Origin: Empedobacter stercoris
Lineage (GTDB): Bacteria; Bacteroidota; Bacteroidia; Flavobacteriales; Weeksellaceae
Strand: one strand, 5' to 3'
Assembly (NCBI RefSeq): GCF_965137335.1
Contig: NZ_CBCRZD010000011.1
Length of the DNA stretch: 64,000 nucleotides
The notes beneath the pieces were generated by a model. That model made no database searches, had not been told where the DNA came from, and saw nothing but the letters and a program-made list of their open reading frames with translations. Made by a program: the position numbers and the translations under genes. Below are positions 53,342 through 60,701 of this stretch, one piece after another (positions within the stretch are counted from its first letter, which is position 1; the number at the start of each line of letters is the position of its first letter).

Positions 53342-54076
53342 ATGAAAATAACATCAACAGTCTTCGCATTATTCATAGGAAGTTGTGCTTTTGCACAAAT
53401 GAAATTTCCTTCGGTAAGTTCTCACGCAGAAGTTGAACAAAAAGTGGGATTAACTGAAATTGAAGTAGAATACAATCGACCGAATGTAAATGAAAGAAAG
53501 GTTTTCGGAAAATTAGTTCCTTACGGAGAAGTTTGGCGTACAGGTGCAAACGAAAATACGGTGATTAAATTTGATCAACCCATTAAGGTAAATGGACAAG
53601 ATTTGGCCGCTGGTGAATATGCGTTGTATACAATTCCAACTAAAGAAGATTGGGATGTGATATTTTACAAAGACACTAAAAACTGGGGAAATCCAAAGGA
53701 ATGGAACGAATCTAATGTTGCATTGAAAGTAAAAGCGCCATCAACAAAGTCCATGAATAATAAAACCGAAACGTTCGAGATTCGTTTTACAAATGTGACG
53801 CAAAAATCTGCAAATTTGGTAATGGCTTGGGATAACGTAAACGTTGTATTGGAAATAGAAACAAATACAATTAATACGGTATTAAAAATGATTGGAGAAC
53901 AATTAAACGAAAATTCATCTGCAAGAGATTTTTATAATTCAGCTAATTTCTATTATTCAAATAAATTAGATCGAAATCAAGCAATAAAATGGGTAAATAC
54001 AGCTTTAGAAAAAGATCCGAATGCGCCAATTTATTATAAAGAATTGAAGGAAAAATTAGAAAAAGATAAATATTAA
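53342..54076 (+). CDS. DUF2911 domain secreted protein
   Basis: A 244-residue exported protein (signal MKITSTVFALFIGSCAFAQ). The DUF2911 domain covers residues about 22-170, with VEYNRPNVNERKVFGKLVPYGEVWRTGANE as its core and AGEYALYTIP. The C-terminal part, about 180-240, is TPR-like (ARDFYNSANFYYSN, QAIKWVNTALEKDPNAP). The domain is common in Bacteroidota; its role is not known. Followed by a strong terminator. Confidence 0.88.
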   Translation: MKITSTVFALFIGSCAFAQMKFPSVSSHAEVEQKVGLTEIEVEYNRPNVNERKVFGKLVPYGEVWRTGANENTVIKFDQPIKVNGQDLAAGEYALYTIPTKEDWDVIFYKDTKNWGNPKEWNESNVALKVKAPSTKSMNNKTETFEIRFTNVTQKSANLVMAWDNVNVVLEIETNTINTVLKMIGEQLNENSSARDFYNSANFYYSNKLDRNQAIKWVNTALEKDPNAPIYYKELKEKLEKDKY

Positions 54077-54092
54077 ATAAAATTAAATTAGT

Positions 54093-54130
54093 AAATCCGT
54101 TTCTTTAATACTGAAGAAACGGATTTTTTT
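54093..54130 (+). terminator. Terminator after the DUF2911 gene
   Basis: A 13-bp perfect stem (54093-54105 with 54114-54126), 8-nt loop, then T residues. Confidence 0.88.
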
Positions 54131-54563
54131 ATTCAGATATATTTTTTTTCAAAATGATTTGCAAATAAGAAAACATCAACGCAGTCGACCAACCAACCAT
54201 CATAATTCAATTGATAGCTTCTAAACCAGCCAATATTTTCCATTCGCTATCAATCACTACATCACCATAACCTACTGTTGTAAATGTTATAAATGAAAAA
54301 TAAAGCACTTCTTGAAAACTATATAAATTATCAATATTAAGATTAAAATAAAAAGCAGCTGCCCATATTGTACATTGCGTACCATGCAACAAAGTAAGTA
54401 AAGACACTGATAGAGCCATTTGCTACAAAACATGACTAATAGATAGTCGTTGGTTTTTGAAATTGAATTTATGCAGATATTTAAGGGAATGTACTGTAAA
54501 TGTTGATTGTAAAATAACATTCATACAAATTATCAATACTCCAAAACATATAATTAGAAACAT
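54129..54563 (-). pseudogene. Decayed two-helix potassium channel (Ion_trans_2)
   Basis: One minus-strand frame from ATG 54563 to TAA 54129 encodes a small ion channel of 144 codons broken by two in-frame stops: TAG at 54423-54425 and TGA at 54204-54206. The pore segment FITFTTVGYGDVV carries a canonical K+ selectivity filter, followed by IDSEWKILAGLEAIN, the second stop, and then IMMVGWSTALMFSYLQ, the inner helix. No frameshift is needed to join the pieces. Two separate nonsense changes indicate a gene under no selection. Confidence 0.85.
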
Positions 54564-54725
54564 AGTATTTTATTGATGTAAAAGTATTCCTTTCCGTAAT
54601 TTTTTCAAAGAAATAATAGAATTAGTTAAGATTTAATGTAAATCAGGTCTATTTTTTGAATATTTTAATTGTGTTAGCATTTGTTTTTGTATCATCTAAT
54701 TCTTAACAATTAAACACTAAAATAA

Positions 54726-55526
54726 ATGAAAAAAATTTTACTATTGAGTACTTTATTATTAGGTACATACTCACTAAATGCACAAAATAAATCTGCCACA
54801 GATTTACCTTATTCGTACGGTTTCGAAACGGAGGACCTTGACGGATGGACAATTATTAATGCTGGAAATGGTAACAATTGGGCCGTTCATCAAGCTTCTT
54901 CAGAAACGCCAGATCCTTCAGAAGGAAAATATTATATGATGTACTATTTTCATGATAATCCAGCTAATTCATATTTATTTTCAAAAGGTCTTAATTTAAA
55001 AGCAAACGAAAATATTAATCTACAATTTGATTATATGGGAATTGATGCTTGGTTTCCAGAAAAAATGGAAGTACTAATTGGCTTGAATCCTGATGTCGAG
55101 TCGATGACACAAAGACTTTGGATTGATGAAGAAATTATAAATTACCCATACGAAACAGCTTCTGTAAATTTTGAAGTTCCTACTGATGGAGTCTATTATA
55201 TTGCTTTTAGAGCCTTTTCTGATCCAGATCAATTTTACTTAAGCTTAGATAATATTATCATCAAAAAAGAATCATTGGCTACGCAAGAAATAAATAAAAC
55301 AAAATTGACGTATTATCCTAATCCTGTAAAAGATGTTTTAACGATTAAAAACGATCACAACATCAAAAACATTGAAATTTTTGATTTATCTGGTAAAACG
55401 TTAATTAAAAAAAAGTACGATTCTGCTAACATTGATGTCGATATTTCAAAATTACCAAAAGGAACGTATATGGTAAAAATAAGTAGTGAGAACAGTAAAA
55501 AAACAATAAAAGTAATTAAAGATTAA
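54726..55526 (+). CDS. T9SS cargo protein with a choice-of-anchor J-type domain
   Basis: A 266-residue exported protein. Signal MKKILLLSTLLLGTYSLNAQ. DLPYSYGFETEDLDGWTIIN with GNNWAVHQ is the opening of choice-of-anchor J (MAM-like, lectin-like) domains, residues about 27-185. The C-terminus (about 195-266) is a type A sorting domain: LTYYPNPVKDVLTI, IEIFDLSGKTL, LPKGTYMVKI. It should be secreted or surface-attached by the type IX secretion system. No catalytic motif. It is the only clear T9SS cargo in this window. Confidence 0.9.
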   Translation: MKKILLLSTLLLGTYSLNAQNKSATDLPYSYGFETEDLDGWTIINAGNGNNWAVHQASSETPDPSEGKYYMMYYFHDNPANSYLFSKGLNLKANENINLQFDYMGIDAWFPEKMEVLIGLNPDVESMTQRLWIDEEIINYPYETASVNFEVPTDGVYYIAFRAFSDPDQFYLSLDNIIIKKESLATQEINKTKLTYYPNPVKDVLTIKNDHNIKNIEIFDLSGKTLIKKKYDSANIDVDISKLPKGTYMVKISSENSKKTIKVIKD

Positions 55527-55703
55527 CGTTCAGTTTTTGATAAATTTTCATATATTTAATTACAAAACAATGTTACATAAAACGGATAGAAAGTTTTTAT
55601 ATGTAAGCATTCTATTCGTTTTAAATTCATAAAGAATTGATAAAAAAACGTTTTCTATTGGCTTATTTCTTAATTTTGTAATTCTAAATCTATCATTNAA
55701 CAA

Positions 55704-57314
55704 ATGAAAATTAATTTTAAACATATTTTATTGTGTCTTGGAGTTGCTTCTATTGGATTAACATCTTGTTCATCTAATAAAAGTTCGAACAAAATAGTCT
55801 ATAAAAAAGTAGAAACTAAGCAACCTACAAAACCTGCTGAACCTACAATTACTACTACACCTAAAACAGAAATTTCTACAAAAAAAGACGACATTTTTAC
55901 AGTAAAATTACCCGATGTTAATCGCGAATTCCGAGCAGCATGGGTGGCTTCTGTTGCAAATATCAATTGGCCTTCGAAACGAGATTTATCGACAACACAG
56001 CAAAAAGATGAAGCGATAAAGTTGTTGGATATGTTAGAAGCTAACAATTTTAATGCAGTTATATTTCAAGTTCGTCCGGCTGCAGATGCAATGTATAAAA
56101 GTAATTTAGAGCCTTGGTCTTATTTTTTAACTGGACAACAAGGGAAAGCACCTTCTCCTTATTACGACCCCTTAGAATTTTGGGTAGAAGAAGCACATAA
56201 AAGAGGTTTAGAATTGCATGTTTGGTTAAATCCATATCGAGCACATCATAGTAGCGGTGGCTCTGTAACCAGCGAATCTATGGTGAAAAAATCTCCAAAC
56301 AATGTGGTGAGATTGAAAAATGGAATGTACTGGTTCGACCCTGCTGATAAGAAAACACAAGATCACGTTTCAGAAGTTGTTCGTGATATTGTTTCTCGTT
56401 ATGACATTGATGGTGTTCATTTTGATGATTATTTTTATCCTTATGCTTCTTACAATGGCGGAGCAGATTTTCCTGATACTAAAACATGGAATGTTTACAA
56501 AAATAATGGAGGAAATTTATCGCGAGCAGATTGGCGTCGTCAAAACGTGAATACAATTATCGAAAGAATATACAAAGAAATAAAAGAAGAAAAACCTTTT
56601 GTGAAATTTGGAATTAGTCCTTTTGGAATATGGAAACCGGGCTACCCTTCTGGAATTACAGGTTCTTCGCAATATGATGAATTATACGCTGACGCAAAAT
56701 TATGGTTAAATAAAGGTTGGGTTGATTATTTTTCACCTCAATTGTATTGGCCAATTAACTCAACTGGGCAAAGTTTTCCTAAATTATTAGAATGGTGGAA
56801 ATCTGAAAACACACATAATCGTCACCTATGGCCTGGTTTGAATACAGTTGAAGTTAAAGTTTCGGACAGATCAACGGAGATTACAAATCAAGTTAAAATG
56901 GCTGGTGAAATTTTACAAAATAATGTAGGTGTAATTCACTGGAGTATTGCAGGTTTAACAAAAAATCCTTCGATGCTGAGTTATTTAAAAGAAGGACCTT
57001 ACAAAACAAAAGCGTTAGTACCAACGATGAATTGGATAAAAACAGATCATTTGGCAAAACCAAGTTTAATGGTAAATGCTAAAACATCGGAAGTTGTAAT
57101 GAATTGGAGTGATTATAAAATGCAATCAAATGTGTCAAAATGGATTTTGTACACACGTTACAACAACGATTGGGAAACCTCTATATTGGAGAAAACAAAA
57201 ACGAACCAAACCGTTTTAAAACATAAAGATGGAAAAAGCTTAACCGCTGTTGCGCTAAAAGCTGTAGACCGTATAGGTAACGAAAGTGATTACGTTGCTG
57301 AAAGAATTAATTAA
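55704..57314 (+). CDS. GHL10-type glycoside-hydrolase-like lipoprotein (DUF187)
   Basis: A 536-residue lipoprotein: signal to Cys22 (SIGLTSCSS), then a Lys/Pro/Thr-rich tether (about 30-70). The TIM-barrel spans about 76-400, with REFRAAWVASVANINWPS, AVIFQVRPAADAMY, LHVWLNPYRAHH, DGVHFDDYFYPY and FGISPFGIW. The fibronectin-like C-terminal domain is about 430-536. In the family the barrel is linked to cleavage of peptidoglycan-type or other envelope glycans (YngK-like). A single undetermined base (N) lies 6 nt before the ATG and does not affect the frame. Confidence 0.9.
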   Translation: MKINFKHILLCLGVASIGLTSCSSNKSSNKIVYKKVETKQPTKPAEPTITTTPKTEISTKKDDIFTVKLPDVNREFRAAWVASVANINWPSKRDLSTTQQKDEAIKLLDMLEANNFNAVIFQVRPAADAMYKSNLEPWSYFLTGQQGKAPSPYYDPLEFWVEEAHKRGLELHVWLNPYRAHHSSGGSVTSESMVKKSPNNVVRLKNGMYWFDPADKKTQDHVSEVVRDIVSRYDIDGVHFDDYFYPYASYNGGADFPDTKTWNVYKNNGGNLSRADWRRQNVNTIIERIYKEIKEEKPFVKFGISPFGIWKPGYPSGITGSSQYDELYADAKLWLNKGWVDYFSPQLYWPINSTGQSFPKLLEWWKSENTHNRHLWPGLNTVEVKVSDRSTEITNQVKMAGEILQNNVGVIHWSIAGLTKNPSMLSYLKEGPYKTKALVPTMNWIKTDHLAKPSLMVNAKTSEVVMNWSDYKMQSNVSKWILYTRYNNDWETSILEKTKTNQTVLKHKDGKSLTAVALKAVDRIGNESDYVAERIN

Positions 57315-57334
57315 AATTTTAATGGATATAAAAT

Positions 57335-57367
57335 AAAAACTGGACTTCAACTTGAGGTCCAGTTTTT
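57335..57367 (+). terminator. Terminator after the GHL10-type gene
   Basis: AAAAACTGGAC and GTCCAGTTTTT, an 11-bp perfect stem. Confidence 0.85.
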
Positions 57368-57393
57368 GTATATTTAGTTCTAAATAATTTCTA

Positions 57394-57723
57394 ATGAAAA
57401 AAGAAAATATAATTCTTTATATAATGCTATTTATTCCTCTTTTATTTTTGGGAGGAGTAGCTGGTTATTTTTTTCTTTTCTCTAAACCTTATGTTCCTAA
57501 TGAATATTATAAAACAATCCAATACAAAGGAATTGTTCAAAAAAATTATACAAAATATGAAAGTAGAGGAAATAAGCGAATGGTTAGAGTCAATTTTTTT
57601 GACTATTTTTTACCTTACGATGAAGCTGATAAATTTATTGAAAAAGGAGACTATATTGTGAAAAATAAAGGAAAAACATCTTTACATATTTATAGAAATC
57701 ATAAACTAATTAATAGTTTATAA
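57394..57723 (+). CDS. Small single-pass membrane protein of unknown function
   Basis: 109 residues: one N-terminal transmembrane helix (IILYIMLFIPLLFLGGVAGYF, about 6-28) and a basic periplasmic domain of about 75 residues with YKGIVQKNYTKY, FFDYFLPYDEADKFIEKGDYIVK and a Tyr/Lys-rich end. This looks like a small beta-barrel-type (OB-like) module seen in other flavobacterial hypotheticals. No pathway context. Confidence 0.65.
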   Translation: MKKENIILYIMLFIPLLFLGGVAGYFFLFSKPYVPNEYYKTIQYKGIVQKNYTKYESRGNKRMVRVNFFDYFLPYDEADKFIEKGDYIVKNKGKTSLHIYRNHKLINSL

Positions 57724-57778
57724 TAAAAAAAATCATTACAAAAAATGCAATGACTTTATATACTGATTATTATTTCTT

Positions 57779-58690
57779 TTAAATTGATTTTTGATAAATG
57801 TAATCATCCATAATGTATCCATTTCCGATATCAAATGTTTTCGATTCCATATTTTTGAAACCATTTTTCTCATAAAAACGAATTGCTTTTGCATTGTTTT
57901 TATTAACGGTTAAATGAACTGCTTTTGCACCTTTTTCTTTTGCATAATCCACTACTCTATTCAACATCAATTGTCCAATTCCTTTGGTTTGATTAGATTC
58001 TTTCAAGTAAATTTTTGATAAGAACACTGTATTATTCTCTTCCAATTTATAATGTAAATAACCAGAAGGAACATTATCAATCTTTAAAATTTCCCAAACA
58101 TCACCGTTTGCAATTCCTCCGTTTACCTTATCGTTATTGTACATCATATCAATCATATAATCGATTTGATCTTGTGCTAATAAATCTTTGTAACACTCAT
58201 TCCAAATTTCTCTTGCTAAAGGTTGAACTAAATGTATATTTTTCTCATTAACGGTATGAAAATGACAATAAACATTAAGTTTAACTGGATTAACTTTTTG
58301 TTTAACTTCTATATTTTGTAGCATTTCATCTTTACGTTTGTCAATTGCACCTTCTAACATTTGTAAGGTCCACTTACGTTTCAAAAAATTGTAATAAAAC
58401 ATTCCAATTCCAATATATAAAAAGACTTGCACAGCAATAGTAACGTAATTTTCTACTAAGTATTTATTCATTTTTAGTCTATTCTCCATCAAATTATCCA
58501 TTGATGAACTACTAAAATTAACACCAATATCAATAATTCCTGAAGCAAACAACATTACAAATACAAAAGAAAACGCTATTTTTCCTGCGATATACAACCC
58601 TACTGCGGATAAAACTGTTTTTAATTTATCCTTTTTGAAAAATTTTGCTAAAAAATAAAACTGAAAACTAAATATGATGATTAGAAACAC
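57779..58690 (-). CDS. Membrane-anchored GNAT acetyltransferase
   Basis: A 303-residue fusion. Residues 1-110 hold three hydrophobic helices (VFLIIIFSFQFYFLA, TVLSAVGLYIAGKIAFSFVF, YVTIAVQVFLYIGIGMFYY) and about 145-300 a GNAT domain with acetyl-CoA loop NQTKGIGQLML and VNKNNAKAIRFYEKNGF. The usual GNAT protein is soluble. The first possible start in frame is a GTG at 58690; the codon six positions upstream is ATA in a context, IKKLQSVFL, that looks like a lost ATG, 6 nt after a TATTTTTG element. Start therefore uncertain. Substrate unknown. Confidence 0.75.
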   Translation of the reverse strand: MFLIIIFSFQFYFLAKFFKKDKLKTVLSAVGLYIAGKIAFSFVFVMLFASGIIDIGVNFSSSSMDNLMENRLKMNKYLVENYVTIAVQVFLYIGIGMFYYNFLKRKWTLQMLEGAIDKRKDEMLQNIEVKQKVNPVKLNVYCHFHTVNEKNIHLVQPLAREIWNECYKDLLAQDQIDYMIDMMYNNDKVNGGIANGDVWEILKIDNVPSGYLHYKLEENNTVFLSKIYLKESNQTKGIGQLMLNRVVDYAKEKGAKAVHLTVNKNNAKAIRFYEKNGFKNMESKTFDIGNGYIMDDYIYQKSI

Positions 58691-58714
58691 TGATTGTAAT
58701 TTTTTTATATCTTA

Positions 58715-58722
58715 CAAAAATA
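58715..58722 (-). promoter_or_regulatory. -7 promoter element of the GNAT gene (TATTTTTG)
   Basis: TAnnTTTG on minus, 6 nt before the ATA codon discussed for the GNAT gene and 24 nt before its GTG. Confidence 0.45.
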
Positions 58723-58745
58723 CGAAAAATATAAGCGTAATCCTT

Positions 58746-58753
58746 TATATTTG
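58746..58753 (+). promoter_or_regulatory. -7 promoter element of kbl (TATATTTG)
   Basis: TAnnTTTG 33 nt before the kbl ATG, in the short divergent space shared with the GNAT gene. No clear -33 box. Confidence 0.5.
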
Positions 58754-58786
58754 TATGAAACATATCAAAACAAAAAGTGATTTATT

Positions 58787-59986
58787 ATGTATAGCGATAA
58801 ATTTCAGAACTATTTACAATCTCAGTTAAATGACTTAGAAGAACAAGGACTGTTCAAAAAAGAACGCATCATTGCTTCTCCTCAAAGTGCAGAAATCACA
58901 TTAGAAAATGGTCAAACATTGTTAAATTTTTGTGCAAATAATTATTTAGGATTATCTGATCATAAAGATGTTATTTCGGCTTCTCAAAAAATGTTAGATG
59001 ATCGTGGATACGGTATGTCATCTGTACGTTTTATTTGTGGAACACAAGATGTTCACAAACAATTAGAAAAGAAAATCGCTGATTTCTTAGGAATGGAAGA
59101 CACGATTTTATATGCAGCTGCTTTTGATGCAAATGGTGGTGTTTTCGAACCATTATTTACTGAAGAAGATGCTATTATTTCTGATGAATTAAACCATGCT
59201 TCTATTATTGACGGCGTTCGTTTGTGTAAAGCTGCTCGTTACCGTTACAAAAATAATAATATGGCAGACTTAGAAGCACAATTGATAGCCGCTTCTGAAA
59301 AAAATCATCGTTTTAAAATCATTGTAACAGACGGTGTATTCTCGATGGATGGTATTGTAGCAGACTTAAAAGGTGTTTGTGATTTAGCCGAAAAATACGA
59401 TGCACTTGTAATGGTAGATGATTCTCATGCAACTGGTTTCATCGGTAAAACTGGTCGTGGGACACATGAACACAACGAAGTAATGGGACGTGTAGACATT
59501 ATTACTTCTACTTTGGGTAAAGCTTTAGGTGGTGCAATGGGGGGATTTACATCTGGTAAAAAAGAAGTAATTGAAATGTTGCGCCAAAAATCTCGTCCAT
59601 ATTTATTCTCTAACTCTTTAGCTCCAGGAATTGTTGGTGCTGCTTTGCAAGTGTTAGATATGTTAGAAACTGATACTTCTTTACGTGATAAAGTTATGTG
59701 GAATGCCAATTACTTCCGCAAAGAAATGGTAGCTGCTGGTTTTGATATTCCAGAAGGTGATGCTGCTATTGTTCCAGTTATGTTATACGATGCAAAATTA
59801 TCTCAAGTAATGGCAGATAAATTATTAGCTGAAGGTGTATATGTCATCGGCTTCTTTTTCCCTGTTGTTCCTCGCGATAAAGCTCGTATCCGTGTACAGT
59901 TATCAGCTGCACATACAAAAGAACAGTTAGATCATACGATTGCAGCTTTTATTAAAGTTGGTAAAGAATTAGGAGTGATTAAGTAG
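58787..59986 (+). CDS. kbl: Glycine C-acetyltransferase (2-amino-3-ketobutyrate CoA ligase)
   Basis: A 399-residue PLP enzyme of the alpha-oxoamine synthase family. It splits 2-amino-3-ketobutyrate with CoA into glycine and acetyl-CoA, or the reverse. NFCANNYLGLSDH, SVRFICGTQDVHKQLE, DDSHATGFIG and the Schiff-base lysine in TLGKALGGAMGG (about 246) all match Kbl rather than BioF or the serine palmitoyltransferases. No threonine dehydrogenase gene is adjacent, so threonine catabolism would need one elsewhere. Bounded by a terminator. Confidence 0.94.
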   Translation: MYSDKFQNYLQSQLNDLEEQGLFKKERIIASPQSAEITLENGQTLLNFCANNYLGLSDHKDVISASQKMLDDRGYGMSSVRFICGTQDVHKQLEKKIADFLGMEDTILYAAAFDANGGVFEPLFTEEDAIISDELNHASIIDGVRLCKAARYRYKNNNMADLEAQLIAASEKNHRFKIIVTDGVFSMDGIVADLKGVCDLAEKYDALVMVDDSHATGFIGKTGRGTHEHNEVMGRVDIITSTLGKALGGAMGGFTSGKKEVIEMLRQKSRPYLFSNSLAPGIVGAALQVLDMLETDTSLRDKVMWNANYFRKEMVAAGFDIPEGDAAIVPVMLYDAKLSQVMADKLLAEGVYVIGFFFPVVPRDKARIRVQLSAAHTKEQLDHTIAAFIKVGKELGVIK

Positions 59987-60004
59987 TTATTATCTAAATA
60001 TTAT

Positions 60005-60035
60005 AAAAAAGGTAGGTTTAAAACCTACCTTTTTT
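60005..60035 (+). terminator. Terminator after kbl
   Basis: A 14-bp perfect stem (60005-60018 with 60022-60035) and a TAA loop; the right arm ends in T6. Confidence 0.88.
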
Positions 60036-60081
60036 ATTTCATCAAAAATGATTATTTTACAACTAATATTAATTTTATAAA

Positions 60082-60624
60082 ATGTCAAAATATTTTCTTT
60101 TTTTATTATTGATTTGTTCAGAAACTTTTGTGTTTAGTCAATTTCAAAACAAACAGCTTTTTGAAGAAGTCAAAAGATACGAAAACGGTAAAATAAAAAC
60201 TATCATTGGACTAAATGAATATGATAAAAGAGAAGGTATAACTTACGAATATTTTCCAAACGGTTTACTTTTTAGAGAAACAAGTTATGTAAATGACAAA
60301 AAAGAAGGCATGGAAATTACTTATTTTCCAAATTCCGTTATCGAAAGTAGAGGATTATTCATTAATGATTTAGCAGAAGGAGCATTCCAATATTTTTATA
60401 AAAACGGAAAGCCATTTGCTACTTTAGTATTTCAAAACAATTTACTCGTAACTGCAAAAGATTGTTATACAAGCAAAGGTGAAATTGTATATTGCGGACC
60501 TATAAATAATGGAAATGGTGTATTTTTAAAATATGACAAAAAAGGAAATCTAATTTCTAAAGATTACTACAAAAATGGAGTTTTCCAACGTTCAGAACAT
60601 GTAGAAGTCAACTTAAAAAAGTAA
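60082..60624 (+). CDS. Secreted MORN-type repeat protein (YwqK-like)
   Basis: A 180-residue exported protein (signal MSKYFLFLLLICSETFVFSQ). Four to five MORN-like repeats: KRYENGKIKTIIGLNEYDKREG, YEYFPNGLLFRETSYVNDKKEG, TYFPNSVIESRGLFINDLAEG and FYKNGKPFATL. The last unit (KYDKKGNLISKDYYKNGVF) closes the protein. Similar proteins are annotated as YwqK-type antitoxin components, but no toxin is adjacent, so that name would mislead here. Two Cys may pair. Confidence 0.82.
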   Translation: MSKYFLFLLLICSETFVFSQFQNKQLFEEVKRYENGKIKTIIGLNEYDKREGITYEYFPNGLLFRETSYVNDKKEGMEITYFPNSVIESRGLFINDLAEGAFQYFYKNGKPFATLVFQNNLLVTAKDCYTSKGEIVYCGPINNGNGVFLKYDKKGNLISKDYYKNGVFQRSEHVEVNLKK

Positions 60625-60701
60625 TAAATAGACAACTAAACGCCACCTTTTGTCTTTCAAAATCCTTACTTTTACAACAATTCAACAAAGAAAATTTCAA
60701 A

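Noticed and set aside
55698..55698. Undetermined base (N) before the GHL10-type gene
   Set aside because: It is a sequencing ambiguity upstream of the ATG with no effect on any coding frame.
60082..60624. Toxin-antitoxin system around the YwqK-like protein
   Set aside because: The protein is secreted, has MORN-type repeats and no toxin gene beside it.
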